Positions 1-10,290 of a stretch of DNA of 64,000 bases are shown here, one piece after another. The notes beneath the pieces were generated by a model. It was not told where the DNA came from and did not search any database. It saw only the letters and a program-made list of their open reading frames with translations. This DNA is from Pagrus major. Lineage: Eukaryota; Chordata; Actinopteri; Spariformes; Sparidae. Numbering within the stretch: position 1 is the first letter of the stretch; each line of letters starts with the position of its first letter. The stretch spans positions 2,261,118-2,325,117 of the forward strand of contig NC_133221.1 in NCBI RefSeq assembly GCF_040436345.1, in the 5' to 3' direction. The position numbers and the translations under genes were made by a program.

Positions 1-863
1 GTGGCCGCAATTTAGCTGTTTCAGATAATAAAAGGCAGATCTGGCTCCACCCCACATGAAAGCAACTGAGTACATGTACTCTATTACTACGCTACTTTAT
101 TTACTGTGTAACTTTATAACTCCACTGGATCTCAGAGGGAAAATGATGTATTTTTGAATTGACTTCATTTACTCAAGAGCTGTAGTTACTTGTTACTGTT
201 CAGATTAATATAAACATTAAAAAACATATGAGAAGCTTATAAAATACAACACATTGTTATATATTGAACTAGTTCCCAACCTTCTTGTTTCTTTCTGCTG
301 GTGACCTCTGACACAAAGCTCTGTCTACTGGAGCTTCTTGTCATGTTTCACATGTTCATGTGTTGTTAGTTCCACCAAAGAAACATTTCCCCACTAAACT
401 TCTCACATGGTGACGTCCAAAGAAGTCAGATGATCCAATGTTTTATGTGAAAGCAAATATTGGAGGAAAGTTAAAGAAAAGAAAAACTGAAGACAGATTT
501 GTGCATCAGAACTTTTTTCTTTTCTTTCCTCTCCCATCAACCATCTGACGAGCCCTCAGATGTATCTGGTGACCCTTCAGAGGGGCCCGTATGTTTGTGT
601 TTCAGAAATCTGAGGAAATATTCACATGTAGAAAAAATAATGTGTCAATCTATAAGATGTAGATTTTAAGGATGTGATTATTAATGGGGAGAGACTGAAG
701 AAATACTCAGTAACATTTATTAAGATGATCATGTCTTCCATTTTTATTTTACAAAGTCATTAATTCAGTGGATTTATAATGCTGTGAATACTGCCACAGA
801 CACGGCATGGATGGTAAACTGTATGTTATAGTACCTCTGCACAGCACTGTGCTCTGTTTTCAG

Positions 864-1424
864 GGCTGAAGGTGACGTTTGTCCTCATCAAGACTCCCAT
901 GACCTGGACTGAGGCCCAGAGCTACTGCAGAGATCACCACACAGACCTGGCCAGTGTGAGGAACACAGCAGAGAACCAGAAGGTAAAGGACTTGGTACCT
1001 TCAGGACAACGAGCCTGGATCGGCCTTTTCAGAGACTCCTGGAAGTGGTCGGATGGAAATAACTCCTCATTTAGGTACTGGGATCAAGGTCAACCTGATA
1101 ACCATGGTGGTAACATGGAGGATTGTGTGATTGCAAACTTAGCCACCTCTGGAAAATGGTCTGACTTTCCCTGTGACCTGAAGAAACCGTTCGTTTGCTA
1201 CAGCCCACGTGAGTGTTAACTTTTGATTCAACTTGTATTTATATTTGGATTTTGGTTTAATTTAGCATCAAATGTCCTCAGTGATAATGTAACAGAAACA
1301 ACACAAAACATAAAGTACTGTGTACGTACTGTGTGTTTGAATACAGCTGCAGTTCAGACAACAAGCAGCAGCAGCACCACATCCAGAACGCCACCAACCT
1401 CCAGCACCACGCAGCCTGACGCCG
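864..1424 (+). CDS. Partial C-type lectin receptor (CTLD exon plus stalk exon), copy A
   Basis: Two exons are visible. Exon 864-1208 (345 nt, phase 1 to 1, AG before and GT after) encodes a C-type lectin domain with the TDLASV, WIGL and WxxGxPxN-type signatures and the closing Cys residues. Its sugar-binding loop reads QPDN followed by WSD, the galactose-type arrangement in this family. Exon 1347-1424 (78 nt, phase 1 to 1) encodes a short Ser/Thr-rich stalk, probably O-glycosylated. Both correspond to exons 4 and 5 of the complete receptor at 37592-45101. A signal peptide and first lectin domain would lie to the left of the window. No lectin-type transmembrane exon follows; the next in-phase exons (5640-6140) are of Ig-receptor type. 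It may be a functional paralog, a chimeric gene or a pseudogene. Confidence 0.8.
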
Positions 1425-1545
1425 GTGAGTTCTGTTAATTGTATGTTACTGTGGGCATTGTCTACATTACATACATAATGAGATATTTTACTTCAGCTGC
1501 AGTCATAAATCCAACTCCTAATCTTGCCTCGGGCACCAAAATGGC

Positions 1546-2173
1546 GAGAGCCGGCCCTGAGGGCAAGAGCATTAAATCACAGACAGTTTGTTGCACTTTT
1601 GGAGGAAAATGAGACTGAACATGGTGACATAGTCTACCACACAGCTGTCAGGTGGCTCAGCCTGGGCAAAGTGCTTAAAAGAGTATGGGATCTGAGAGAA
1701 GAGATTCAAGAGTTCTGTGTGAGCGAAGGGAATGACATCACACAGCTTTCAGATTTTTAAAATGAGAGAAAATTAATATTGAGCAGAATTAAGTTCAAAT
1801 TATTGTTGGTCCGGCCCTCCAGCACAGCTCGGGTTTGTCATGTGGCCCCTTGGAATAATTATTTGCCCACCCCTGCTCTAAGGTTAAAGAGGACTGGTTT
1901 GGTGTAAATAACAACTATATTAATACAGGGGTCTACCAAGCCCAGGGGGCCAGAGGTCTAGAGGGGCCAGGAGCCCCAAAACGGTCCTTGTGCATCTGTG
2001 CCCAGGGGGACAGTAGTTCATAATCCGTCACTGTATTAATACAGTTTATAATGTAACATTATAGTTTGACATTTGTGTCAATAATTGTCAAGCACAGGTG
2101 ACTCCGCAGTGGTGGGAGGGGGGCCCCAAATCAAATTCTGCTTAGGGCCCCCAAAAGGCTTGGGCCGGCTCTG
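1546..2173 (+). mobile_element. Non-autonomous hAT-like transposon with transposase remnant, copy A
   Basis: The ends are near-perfect inverted repeats: GAGAGCCGGCCC at 1546 and GGGCCGGCTCTG ending at 2173, a hAT-type terminus. Inside, an open frame ending at 1760 encodes about 60 residues (HRQFVALLEEN, AVRWLSLGKVLKR) resembling the hAT-derived C-terminal region of GTF2IRD2/ZBED-type proteins. The remainder is non-coding and rich in GGGGCC-like runs. A second copy lies at 42127-43074. The element sits downstream of the lectin stalk exon in both duplicates. No clear 8-bp target duplication was found. Confidence 0.65.
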
Positions 2174-2194
2174 ATCAAACTCCACCTCCATCTC

Positions 2195-2470
2195 ACCTTG
2201 TATTTTACAACACAGGTGTTTTCTTCACAGTAGTGCAACGAGTGAGAGGAAGTTTGATGACGTGACACTCAATGACATTTTATGCAACGTGCAAACCACA
2301 TCAGACACATTTTCTTACAACAAGGAAATAAATTACAATCATTTTCCTTCTTTTTGGACCCTGTGTACACTTCCTGTCTCTCCCTCACCCAGGTTATGTC
2401 TTGCCTGTGGTTTTTTTGCTGTTGGTTGTTTTTCTGCTGATCCTCTACATATACTGTAGAGAAGTTCAGT
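2195..2470 (+). pseudogene. Degenerate copy of an Ig-receptor transmembrane exon
   Basis: The sequence matches 5814-6100 (intron plus transmembrane exon) over about 270 bases. The acceptor AG at about 2392 is followed by codons for a hydrophobic stretch ending LLILYIYCR, as in the intact exon at 6013. Here the frame meets a TAG directly after the membrane segment, the upstream part of the exon is lost, and no donor is visible. It is a relic of a duplicated Ig-type receptor 3' end. Confidence 0.7.
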
Positions 2471-2479
2471 AAAAACCTA

Positions 2480-4550
2480 TCATTAAGAAATGGAAGGAAT
2501 ATGGCACATGTGTAAATCTGCCTTAACTTGGAGGAATGCCCCCACTGAAGTACTTGTGAACGTACCGTATCAGGTACAAACAGGCGGTTGTTGGGGCAGG
2601 AACCAGGATCTGGAGTGATGTGCTGAGCCTCCCTCACCAGTGTTTCTATCTCCCAGGTAGCTGCCCCAACAATCTGGGAAGAAGGCACGATGGGTTCAGG
2701 GTCTGAGGGTGACGAATCCGGGGAGTAGATCCGGTATAGGGCATCAGGCTTGCCATTTCAGGGGGCCAGGGTGGTAAGAGAGGGTATAGTTGAATCAGCT
2801 CAAGTAGAGGGACCGGCTCAAGTAGAGGGACCAGCGGGTAGACAGGAGGGGTTCTTGTGGTCAGTCCATACAATAAAGGGCTGTTGGGAATCCTCCAGCC
2901 AGTGACGCCACTCTTGGAGGGCCAACACCACTGCAGCAGCTCTCTATTACCAACGTCATAAATCCTCTCTGACGGAGAGAGGCGACGTAAGAAGAAGGCA
3001 CAGGAATGGAGTACTTGGAAAGTGACGTCGCGTTGGGAGAGGACCGCACCTACCCCAGAATCAGAGGTGTCAACCTCAACCACGAACTGCAACCTGGGAT
3101 CTGGGTGCTTGAGTACTGGGGCATTAGTGAACTGTCTCTTGAGCCTAAGAAAGGCTGACTCAGCCTTGGGGAACCAAATGAAGGGGCTACAGGTAGAGGT
3201 AAGCTGGGTGAGGGGAACGGCCACTCTGCTGTAGTTATGGATGAATCTCCAGTAGAAATTGGCAAAACCCAGGAAACATTGCAGTTGCCGACAGGAAGTT
3301 GCCATGGGCCACTCCTCCACTGCTCTTATTTTGGTGGGATCTGGTTAGAGCTGACCCTGCGCCACCACATAGCCCAGGAAGTTCACCGCTGGTGAGTGAA
3401 ACTCACACTTCTCTGGCTTGACAAACAGTTTTTTCTCGAGCAATCTTGATAGGACCAAGCGTACCTGCTGGACGTGTTCTTCCATGGAGCGTGAGAAAAT
3501 CAAGATGTCGTCTAGGTAGACGAACACAAAGAGATTTAGCATGTGTTGTTTCTGGGCTGTCTTCATCAAAGGTGTCGGCGTGTAGTTTGGTGATAAAATA
3601 ATCTGCGGAGGTGAGGCTGGGTGGAATGATAGAGCAATCTTTATTGAAACAGATTTCAAGCCTGCGTCCGAACCAGTGTGGCCACACCCGGTGATCCCAA
3701 TATCTGGCAAAGTTCTGCCTAAGCTCTACCTCTGCTCTACAAGAAATCCTCTCGAGCCTTCGATCTAGAAAATCTTCAAAGAACCACCTAACTTTGTCTG
3801 CCTGTGCGGGCCTTTTTAAAGTCCATTCACCCGCACCTACTTACTTCTTCTAATTGGTCACTTTGGTGGATTGAGGGTCCATCTATCCAATAGGTGAAAG
3901 AGGAGTTGATCTGCCTCCGATCCCTCTGGAATAGCTCATCTTCTGTAAGCTACCTAAGTCTGCTGATGTCACTTCTTGGGCTGGCAACTAAAGTTGACCT
4001 GATTGTCTCTCTGTCCTTAAATGGAAATGTATACGTTAAGCCAGCTCCAAACAATGGCGTGAGAAAGGAACTCAGTTTAGTATCCTGTAAGGGCCTCATC
4101 CTGTAGCTAACCTTTTAACCAAAACGCAGAGCTGATTAATGACTCTCGGCCCTCCTAACAGATCTTCTCAACATCAGCCACCTAACTTAACCCCCACAAA
4201 CAGGAACAACATGTCACAGTTAAATCATAGCTCAGAATGTGTTGTTGCACAGATACCTCACATGTCTCGGAGGATGTCATTAGTAACAGCCTTGAAGACA
4301 GCTGGGACGTTGGTCAAGCCAGAGGGCATTTCTTGGTATTCGAAGTGGCCCAGGGGTGTGTTGAATCTGGTCTTCCACTTCTGGTCTCCCTTCCGAATCC
4401 GGACCAAGTGGTAGAGGTTTCGTAGATCCAGCTTAGTGAAGATTTGGGCGTGGCAAAGTGGCTCAAATGACGGGTCGATAAGAGGAAGAGGGTACTTGTT
4501 TTTTACCGTGATATTGGTGAGCCCACAATAATCAATACAGGAGCGGTAGA
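2480..4550 (-). mobile_element. Ty3/gypsy retrotransposon pol fragment, interrupted
   Basis: The minus strand carries, in order from about 4550 down to 2490: reverse transcriptase ([19 protein letters not shown] and, after an interruption, the catalytic YLDD near 3507-3520), RNase H (FANFYWRFI, then [22 protein letters not shown]) and the start of the integrase region (PDTVRSQVLQWGHSSKL). Frameshifts break it into several frames. No LTRs, gag or integrase core are present, so it is a dead internal fragment. A 717-bp solo LTR (3544-4260) is inserted just upstream of the YLDD codons. Confidence 0.85.
3544..4260 (-). mobile_element. Solo LTR nested in the gypsy pol fragment
   Basis: The block begins TGTTG and ends CTCA, and is flanked by CATG at 3540-3543 and 4261-4264, giving a 4-bp target duplication. 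Removing it restores continuity of the reverse transcriptase reading. Read on the minus strand it has a TATA-like TTTAAAAAG near 3812-3820 and an AATAAA signal near 3640-3650, the spacing expected of an LTR with U3-R-U5. No internal coding sequence is present, so it is a recombined solo LTR, probably also of gypsy type. Confidence 0.75.
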
Positions 4551-4559
4551 GGGTAAAAC

Positions 4560-4900
4560 GAATGCAGCAAAATATAGGGACATCCTGGAGGACAACCTGA
4601 TTCAGTCTGCAAGAAAACTACATAGAAGAAAGGAGTCAAATCGTAGTGTCCAGATGTGCAGAAGTTATTGAGACCTCTCCACACAGACTCAGTGCTGTGA
4701 TTGAGGCCAAAGGTGCAGCTACTAAATACTGACGTGAAGGGGGTGAATACTTATGCAATCACTTATTTTATATGATATATTTTTAATTAATTGACATTAC
4801 TTTGTAGAAATCTGTTTTCACTTTGACATTACAGAGGTTTTTTGTAATTTATTTGTTTTGTATATTTTTTATATTGAAGTTCAGAAGAAGACAACACAAC
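4560..4900 (+). mobile_element. Tc1-like transposon remnant with internally deleted transposase
   Basis: The plus strand from about 4562 encodes [16 protein letters not shown], a typical Tc1 transposase segment. After a large deletion, RCAEV...RLSAVIEAKGAATKY and a stop at 4730-4732 form the usual Tc1 C-terminus. The DDE catalytic part between them is missing. The AT-rich sequence after the stop, with GGGGGTGAATACTTATGCAA, is the usual 3' flank of this family. It abuts the gypsy fragment directly. Confidence 0.7.
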
Positions 4901-5639
4901 TGTAACTTACAATGCAAGTGTTGGGAGAGGAGGGGAAAAGTCTAACATGTCTAACAAGTTTAACATATAAATCATCCATCTTTGCCCACTTCATCTTAGT
5001 CTTTGTGCCCTCAGGGATGCATAAACTGCAGGTTATGAACTTATTTTTTCAAATTACAAAAATGTGAAATTATTATCGGTATCGGCTGGAAAAACACATA
5101 TCGTGCATCCCTAATTACTTCATATAATTCATGTACCTGTCGCCCAATCCACTTTTATTTTTATACAGATTTTCCCCAAAAAGGGATCATGAAAAACATC
5201 TTTGCTTCCTTTGTCATTTTATTTATTCTGCAAAAATGTTTTTTTAAATAACCTGACAACAGCAGAAATGAAAATATGACATGTTTATATTTAGCATGTA
5301 GTAGTAGTTTTATTAATTTTAGGTGATATAAAGCCGCTCAACTCTTTTTGCATTGTTTCAGTTTTGTTAGATGAAGTTAGAGATATTTTCTTTGTTTTCA
5401 GTAAAACTTAGACCTTCTGTCATCAGCAAAATTCAAATCATCAGAATTAGCTGAACCATAAATTAACAAACATTATAAACATATGTCCAGTATGTTCGTT
5501 GTGTATGACTGATGCCTTTAATTATGATACTTACTGATTTATATTTGTATATATTTACACTCATTCGTACATGGTGGATTTCTCTGCATCAGTATCTATT
5601 CAGTATCTTATTATTTCATTGTCTTTTCATTGTCCACAG
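4901..5639. other. AT-rich stretch without a recognised gene
   Basis: No exon with supporting splice sites was seen. The sequence is AT-rich and probably the intron before the stalk exon at 5640; the first part may still belong to decayed transposon sequence. Confidence 0.5.
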
Positions 5640-6140
5640 ATCCGTCCAAACCAAACCAGACTCCACCACCTTTTTCAACATCAGTCCCATCAGCCTCCAC
5701 ACCAACAACGCAGAGTTTAAAACTCAGTTCAGAAAGTGTCATCGCCTCGTCGTCTTTCCCTAAAACCACCAACCAGCCTTCAGCTGCAGGTACAGTTCAT
5801 TAAGACTGCTGACCATCAAACTCCACCTCCATCTCACCTTAAATTTTACAACACAGGTGTTTTCCTCACAGTAGTGCAAAGAGTGAGAGGAAGTTTAATG
5901 ATGCAACATGCAAACCACATGAGACACATTTTCTTACAACAAGGAAATAAATTACCATCATTTTCCTTCTTTGTGGACCCTGTGTACACTTCCTGTCTCT
6001 CTCTCTCTCCAGTCTGCTCCAGTGTCCCTCACTCAGGTTACATCTGCGGTCTGGTTGTTTTACTGGTGTTTGTTTTTCTGCTGATCCTCTACATATGGAC
6101 GATGAGGAGGGACTTCAGGTCAAGCAGCAGAATCACAGAG
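5640..6140 (+). CDS. Stalk and transmembrane exons of an Ig-type (CD300/pIgR-like) receptor, partial
   Basis: Exon 5640-5789 (150 nt, phase 1 to 1) encodes a Pro/Ser/Thr-rich stalk starting DPSKPNQTPPPFSTS, like the DPSA stalk exon of the complete receptor at 15613-15687. Exon 6013-6140 (128 nt, phase 1 to 0) encodes a short extracellular piece with two Cys, a membrane helix (GLVVLLVFVFLLILYIW) and a basic stop-transfer MRRDFR, ending ITE before a GTGATT donor, as the homologous exons of the other two receptors end NLE and NME. No Ig domain lies between the lectin exons at 864-1424 and this block, and no tail exon was found before the next gene. It may be the 3' part of a lectin/Ig hybrid or a gene fragment. 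Confidence 0.7.
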
Positions 6141-7015
6141 GTGATTTTCTCCGACTCCACATGCCGTCCTTGACAGTTTCTACCACTGCACTATAAAACC
6201 GTTGGAAAAAGATTAAAATTTCACTGTAGATTAAACAGAAAATCTGGGATTGATAACTGTTTCTGACACAATTGGTCCTTGACTTCACACAGAAGTAGAA
6301 TAAAGCAGGCGTTGATTTTGCGAACTGAAACACTGTCTTTGTAATTAGAACAGGTGGATGTGTGCTGCCCTCTGCTGGACAACAAGTAAAATAATTAACC
6401 TCCTCATTTAGTTTTTTTGGTTGTGATTTGGCCTTAATGTAGCATGGAAGTTCAATTCCTAATGAAGAACAATTTATTTGGAAAATAAACACACAAAGAT
6501 TTGAAAAAGGTTTTGTTCCTATGGGATGAACAAGACTCGGCCAAAGACACAAATCAACCACAAAAAGACATTTAAAAATGATTTATGAACATAAAGAGAA
6601 CTAAAAAACCAAGACACTAACTCAGGACAACCGAAAAGACACTGAGCTAAACACAACAGAACAAAAGCCCAGGCTGAGAGGCATCAAGACCAGCAGTCCT
6701 CCCTCCGTTCTGATGCTGGCACAGGAGATATTAAGCACTTCTCCCAGGCCAGGTGAACCTCATTGAGCAATCAAGAAGTGGCACAGCTGTGCAGAGCAAG
6801 AGAGGACAGGAGGTGAACAGGAACAAGCAGCACAGGGACACAGACAGCCGTAACACCAGCACTGAAAATACTGAAAATGCATACATGAAAGTAAATACAT
6901 ATAAACATGTGTTGTGTTTCACACTGTTTCTTTGAATTGTTTAATTTAAGCATTCTAAATTTTCCATAGTAAACTCGGGTTAATACAAACTTTCCATTTT
7001 CCTGTCGGATTAATT

Positions 7016-7016
<1 letters not shown>
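6141..7016. other. Intron or intergenic stretch, no gene recognised
   Basis: No exon with splice support was seen. Short open frames lack family signatures. A moderately complex, possibly repetitive block lies at 6590-6860. Confidence 0.45.
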
Positions 7017-7056
<40 letters not shown>

Positions 7057-7230
7057 CTTTATTTGTTTAACGCCAGTTCACACCAAAAGTCATCTCATGA
7101 CATTTTCGAAACTGAGCAGGTCTAGACCGTACTCCTCCATTCATTTTTCCACATTTCCCCCATGAGCAAGCACAAGAGTCTTTTAACAGGCAGAAACCTC
7201 GACCAGAACCGGACTCAATGGTACCTATGA
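7017..7230. repeat. (TCAA)n tract plus dispersed teleost repeat
   Basis: A tetranucleotide tract at 7017-7054 leads into CTTTATTTGTTTAACGCC and a region around GCAGGTCTAGACC, a pattern I know as a common dispersed fish repeat that usually carries such a tract at one end. Confidence 0.55.
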
Positions 7231-7590
7231 GATGCCTTTTAAATGAGAACCATGAAAAAGAGCCTTGACTCTACATTTAATGGCTGCTGTGCTCTCAGGA
7301 CCGGCTCATACACTGTGGATGTTCTGTTCCTGTGATCTTACAAAATAATGTTACACATTGATGATATGTTTACTCGTGATATTCAGAGTCACGCAGGTTA
7401 TCTCTATACTGTTGGTAGTCTGTTAGTTAGCTTGGCCCCCAAGATTTGTCTATCACACATTTTCTGGTCTGTTGCAATGAATACTGCTGTACAACAGCTG
7501 TGATGTCATTTCCTGTCACCTTGGTAAAGTTGTTGTTCTTATTTTCAGATCTCTTTCACCTGTAGGAATTTGGGTCAAGCCTCCACATGT
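7231..7590. other. Unique-looking flank of the minisatellite
   Basis: No gene, RNA or transposon ends were seen. Confidence 0.4.
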
Positions 7591-9800
7591 GAAGACCTGC
7601 AGCAATTAGGAGCAAACCTGTAGTGATTAGGAGCAAACCTGCAGTGATTAGGAGCAAACCTGCAGTATTAAGGCGCAAACCTGTAGTGATTAGGAGCAAA
7701 CCTGCAGTGATTAGGAGCAAACCTGTAGTGATAAGTAGCAAACCTGCAGTGATTAGTAGCAAACCTGTAGTGATTAGGAGCAAACCTGCAGTGATTAGGA
7801 GCAAACCTGCCGTATTAAGGAGCAAACCTGTAGTGATTAGGAGCAAACCTGCAGTATTAAGGAGCAAACCTGCAGTGATTAGGAGCAACCGGTAGTGATT
7901 AGGAGCAAACCTGCAGTATTAAGGAGCAAACCTGTAGTGATTAGGAGCAAACCTGCAGTGATTAGGAGCAAACCTGTAGTGATTAGGACCAAACCTGCAG
8001 TGATTAGGAGCAAACCTGTAGTGATTAGGAGCAACCTGTAGTGATTAGGACCAAACCTGTAGTGATTAGGAGCAAACCTGCAGTGATTAGGAGCAAACCT
8101 GTAGTATTAAGAAGCAAACCTGCAGTATTAAGGAGCAAACCTGCAGTGATTAGGAGCAAACCTGCAGTGATTAGTAGCAAACCTGCAGTGATTAGCAGCA
8201 AACCTGCAGTGATTAGGAGCAAACCTGTAGTGATTAGGAGCAAACCTGTAGTGATTAGGAGCAAACCTGCAGTGATTAAGAGCAAACCTGCAGTGATTAG
8301 GAGCAAACCTGTAGTGATTAGGAGCAAACCTGTAGTGATAAGTAGCAAACCTGCAGTGATTAGCAGCAAACCTGCAGTGATTAGGAGCAAACCTGTAGTG
8401 ATTAGGAGCAAACCTGCAGTATTAAGGAGCAAACCTGTAGTGATTAGGAGCAAACCTGCAGTGATTAGGAGCAAACCTGCCGTATTAAGGAGCAAACCTG
8501 TAGTGATTAGGAGCAAACCTGCAGTATTAAGGAGCAAACCTGCAGTATTAAGGAGCAAACCTGCAGTAATAAGGAGCAAACCTGCAGTATTAAGGAGCAA
8601 ACCTGCAGTGATTAGGAGCAAACCTGTAGTGATTAGGAGCAAACTTGCAGTATTAAGGAGCAAACCGCAGTGATTAGGAGCAAACCTGTAGTGATTAGGA
8701 GCAAACCTGCAGTATTAAGAAGCAAACCTGCAGTGATTAGGAGCAAACCTGTAGTATTAAGAAGCAAACCTGTAGTGATTAGGAGCAAACCTGCAGTATT
8801 AAGGAGCAAACCTGCAGTGATTAGGAGCAACCGGTAGTGATTAGGAGCAAACCTGCAGTATTAAGGAGCAAACCTGTAGTGATTAGGAGCAAACCTGCAG
8901 TATTAAGGAGCAAACCTGTAGTGATTAGGAGCAAACCTGCAGTGATTAGGAGCAAACCTGCAGTATTAAGGAGCAAACCTGCAGTATTAAGGAGCAAACC
9001 TGCAGTATTAAGGAGCAAACCTGCAGTGATTAGGAGCAACCGGTAGTGATTAGGAGCAAACCTGCAGTATTAAGGAGCAAACCTGTAGTGATTAGGAGCA
9101 AACCTGCAGTATTAAGGAGCAAACCTGTAGTGATTAGGAGCAAACCTGCAGTGATTAGGAGCAAACCTGCAGTATTAAGGAGCAAACCTGCAGTATTAAG
9201 GAGCAAACCTGCAGTAATAAGGAGCAAACCTGCAGTATTAAGGAGCAAACCTGCAGTGATTAGGAGCAAACCTGTAGTGATTAGGAGCAAACTTGCAGTA
9301 TTAAGGAGCAAACCGCAGTGATTAGGAGCAAACCTGTAGTGATTAGGAGCAAACCTGCAGTATTAAGAAGCAAACCTGCAGTGATTAGGAGCAAACCTGT
9401 AGTATTAAGAAGCAAACCTGTAGTGATTAGGAGCAAACCTGCAGTATTAAGGAGCAAACCTGCAGTGATTAGGAGCAACCTGTAGTGATTAGGAGCAAAC
9501 CTGCAGTATTAAGGAGCAAACCTGTAGTGATTAGGAGCAAACCTGCAGTGATTAGGAGCAAACCTGTAGTCATTAGGAGCAAACCTGCAGTATTAAGGAG
9601 CAAACCTGTAGTGATTAGGAGCAAACCTGCAGCATTAAGGAGCAAACCTGCAGTATAAAGAAGCAAACCTGCAGTATTGAGGAGCAAACCTGCAGCATTA
9701 AGAAGCAAACCTGCAGTACTAAGGAGCAAACCTACAGTGATTAGGAGCAAACCTGCAGTGATTAGGAGCAAACCTGTAGTACTAAGGAGCAAACCTGCAC
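7591..9800. repeat. 21-bp minisatellite, about 105 units, with higher-order repeats
   Basis: The unit is AGGAGCAAACCTGYAGTGATT with a frequent variant ending AGTATTA; both are 21 bp. Because 21 is divisible by three, both strands stay open over long runs: the plus strand reads a repeated SKPAVIR and the minus strand LLLITAG. These frames are a by-product of the period and lack splice or start context. Distinct variant units recur at a 648-bp spacing (GCAGTAATAAGG at 8563 and 9211; CAAACCGCAG at 8661 and 9309), so about 650 bp was duplicated as a block. Shortened units (GGAGCAACC) punctuate the array near 7885, 8828, 9036 and 9477. Copy number is likely to vary among individuals. Confidence 0.95.
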
Positions 9801-9869
9801 CGCTCACACATACAGCACTCAGATTATCTGTAGGTTCTGGATCTGTATTTGTTACTAACATGTCACTAA

Positions 9870-10290
9870 TGTGTTGATCTGTTACTTCAATAAAAGTACT
9901 AATACCACACTGTAAATATACTCTGTTAAAAGTCCTGCAATTAAACTGTTACTGCAGTAAAAGTATGTAAGAATAATCAGGAACATGTGCTTAAAGTATG
10001 AAAAGTAAAAGTACTCAGTGTAGTAAAATGTTTAATTCTGGATTAATCTGCTGATTATTGTTTATGTTGATTAATCATTTAGGAAAGTGAGAAATGTGGT
10101 GACAGTGAGCCAGAGCCCAAAGTGACACCTTCATACTGTTTGTTTTGACTAACAAACAGTCTAAACCTCAACATTATTACAAATACATCAAAATTAGTAC
10201 AATTGTTTAAAGGAAAAGCATCAAATCGTCACATTTGTGAAGTTGGAGCCATGAAATGTTTTTACATGAAAAAGGACCAGAGTGATGTAG
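9870..10290. repeat. Dispersed fish repeat of the AAAAGTACT type
   Basis: The start, with ACTTCAATAAAAGTACTAAT and further AAAAGTA runs, is characteristic of a very common teleost interspersed repeat. Related pieces occur at 11320-11460, 38260-38430, 38860-38990 and 50110-50275. Confidence 0.5.

Larger units (their letters stand above)
1..2173. repeat. Segmental duplication, copy A
   Basis: The segment matches 40375-43074 almost base for base, in the same orientation, and carries the same lectin exon, stalk exon and hAT element. In the first 860 bases I count about six substitutions and one 2-base indel. Copy B has two extra stretches: about 240 bases in the intron before the stalk exon, and about 310 bases, including a GT tract, inside the hAT element. 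The left end is cut by the window edge. The right end of similarity coincides with the end of the hAT element at 2173. Bases 1-863 are intron-type sequence with no coding exon seen. Confidence 0.93.

Noticed and set aside
2269..2688. 139-codon minus-strand frame
   Set aside because: Only its first part is gypsy pol; the rest runs into the degenerate membrane exon by chance.
7556..9861. Long open frames on both strands over the minisatellite
   Set aside because: They follow from a 21-bp period without stops in the unit; no splice sites, start context or known domain.
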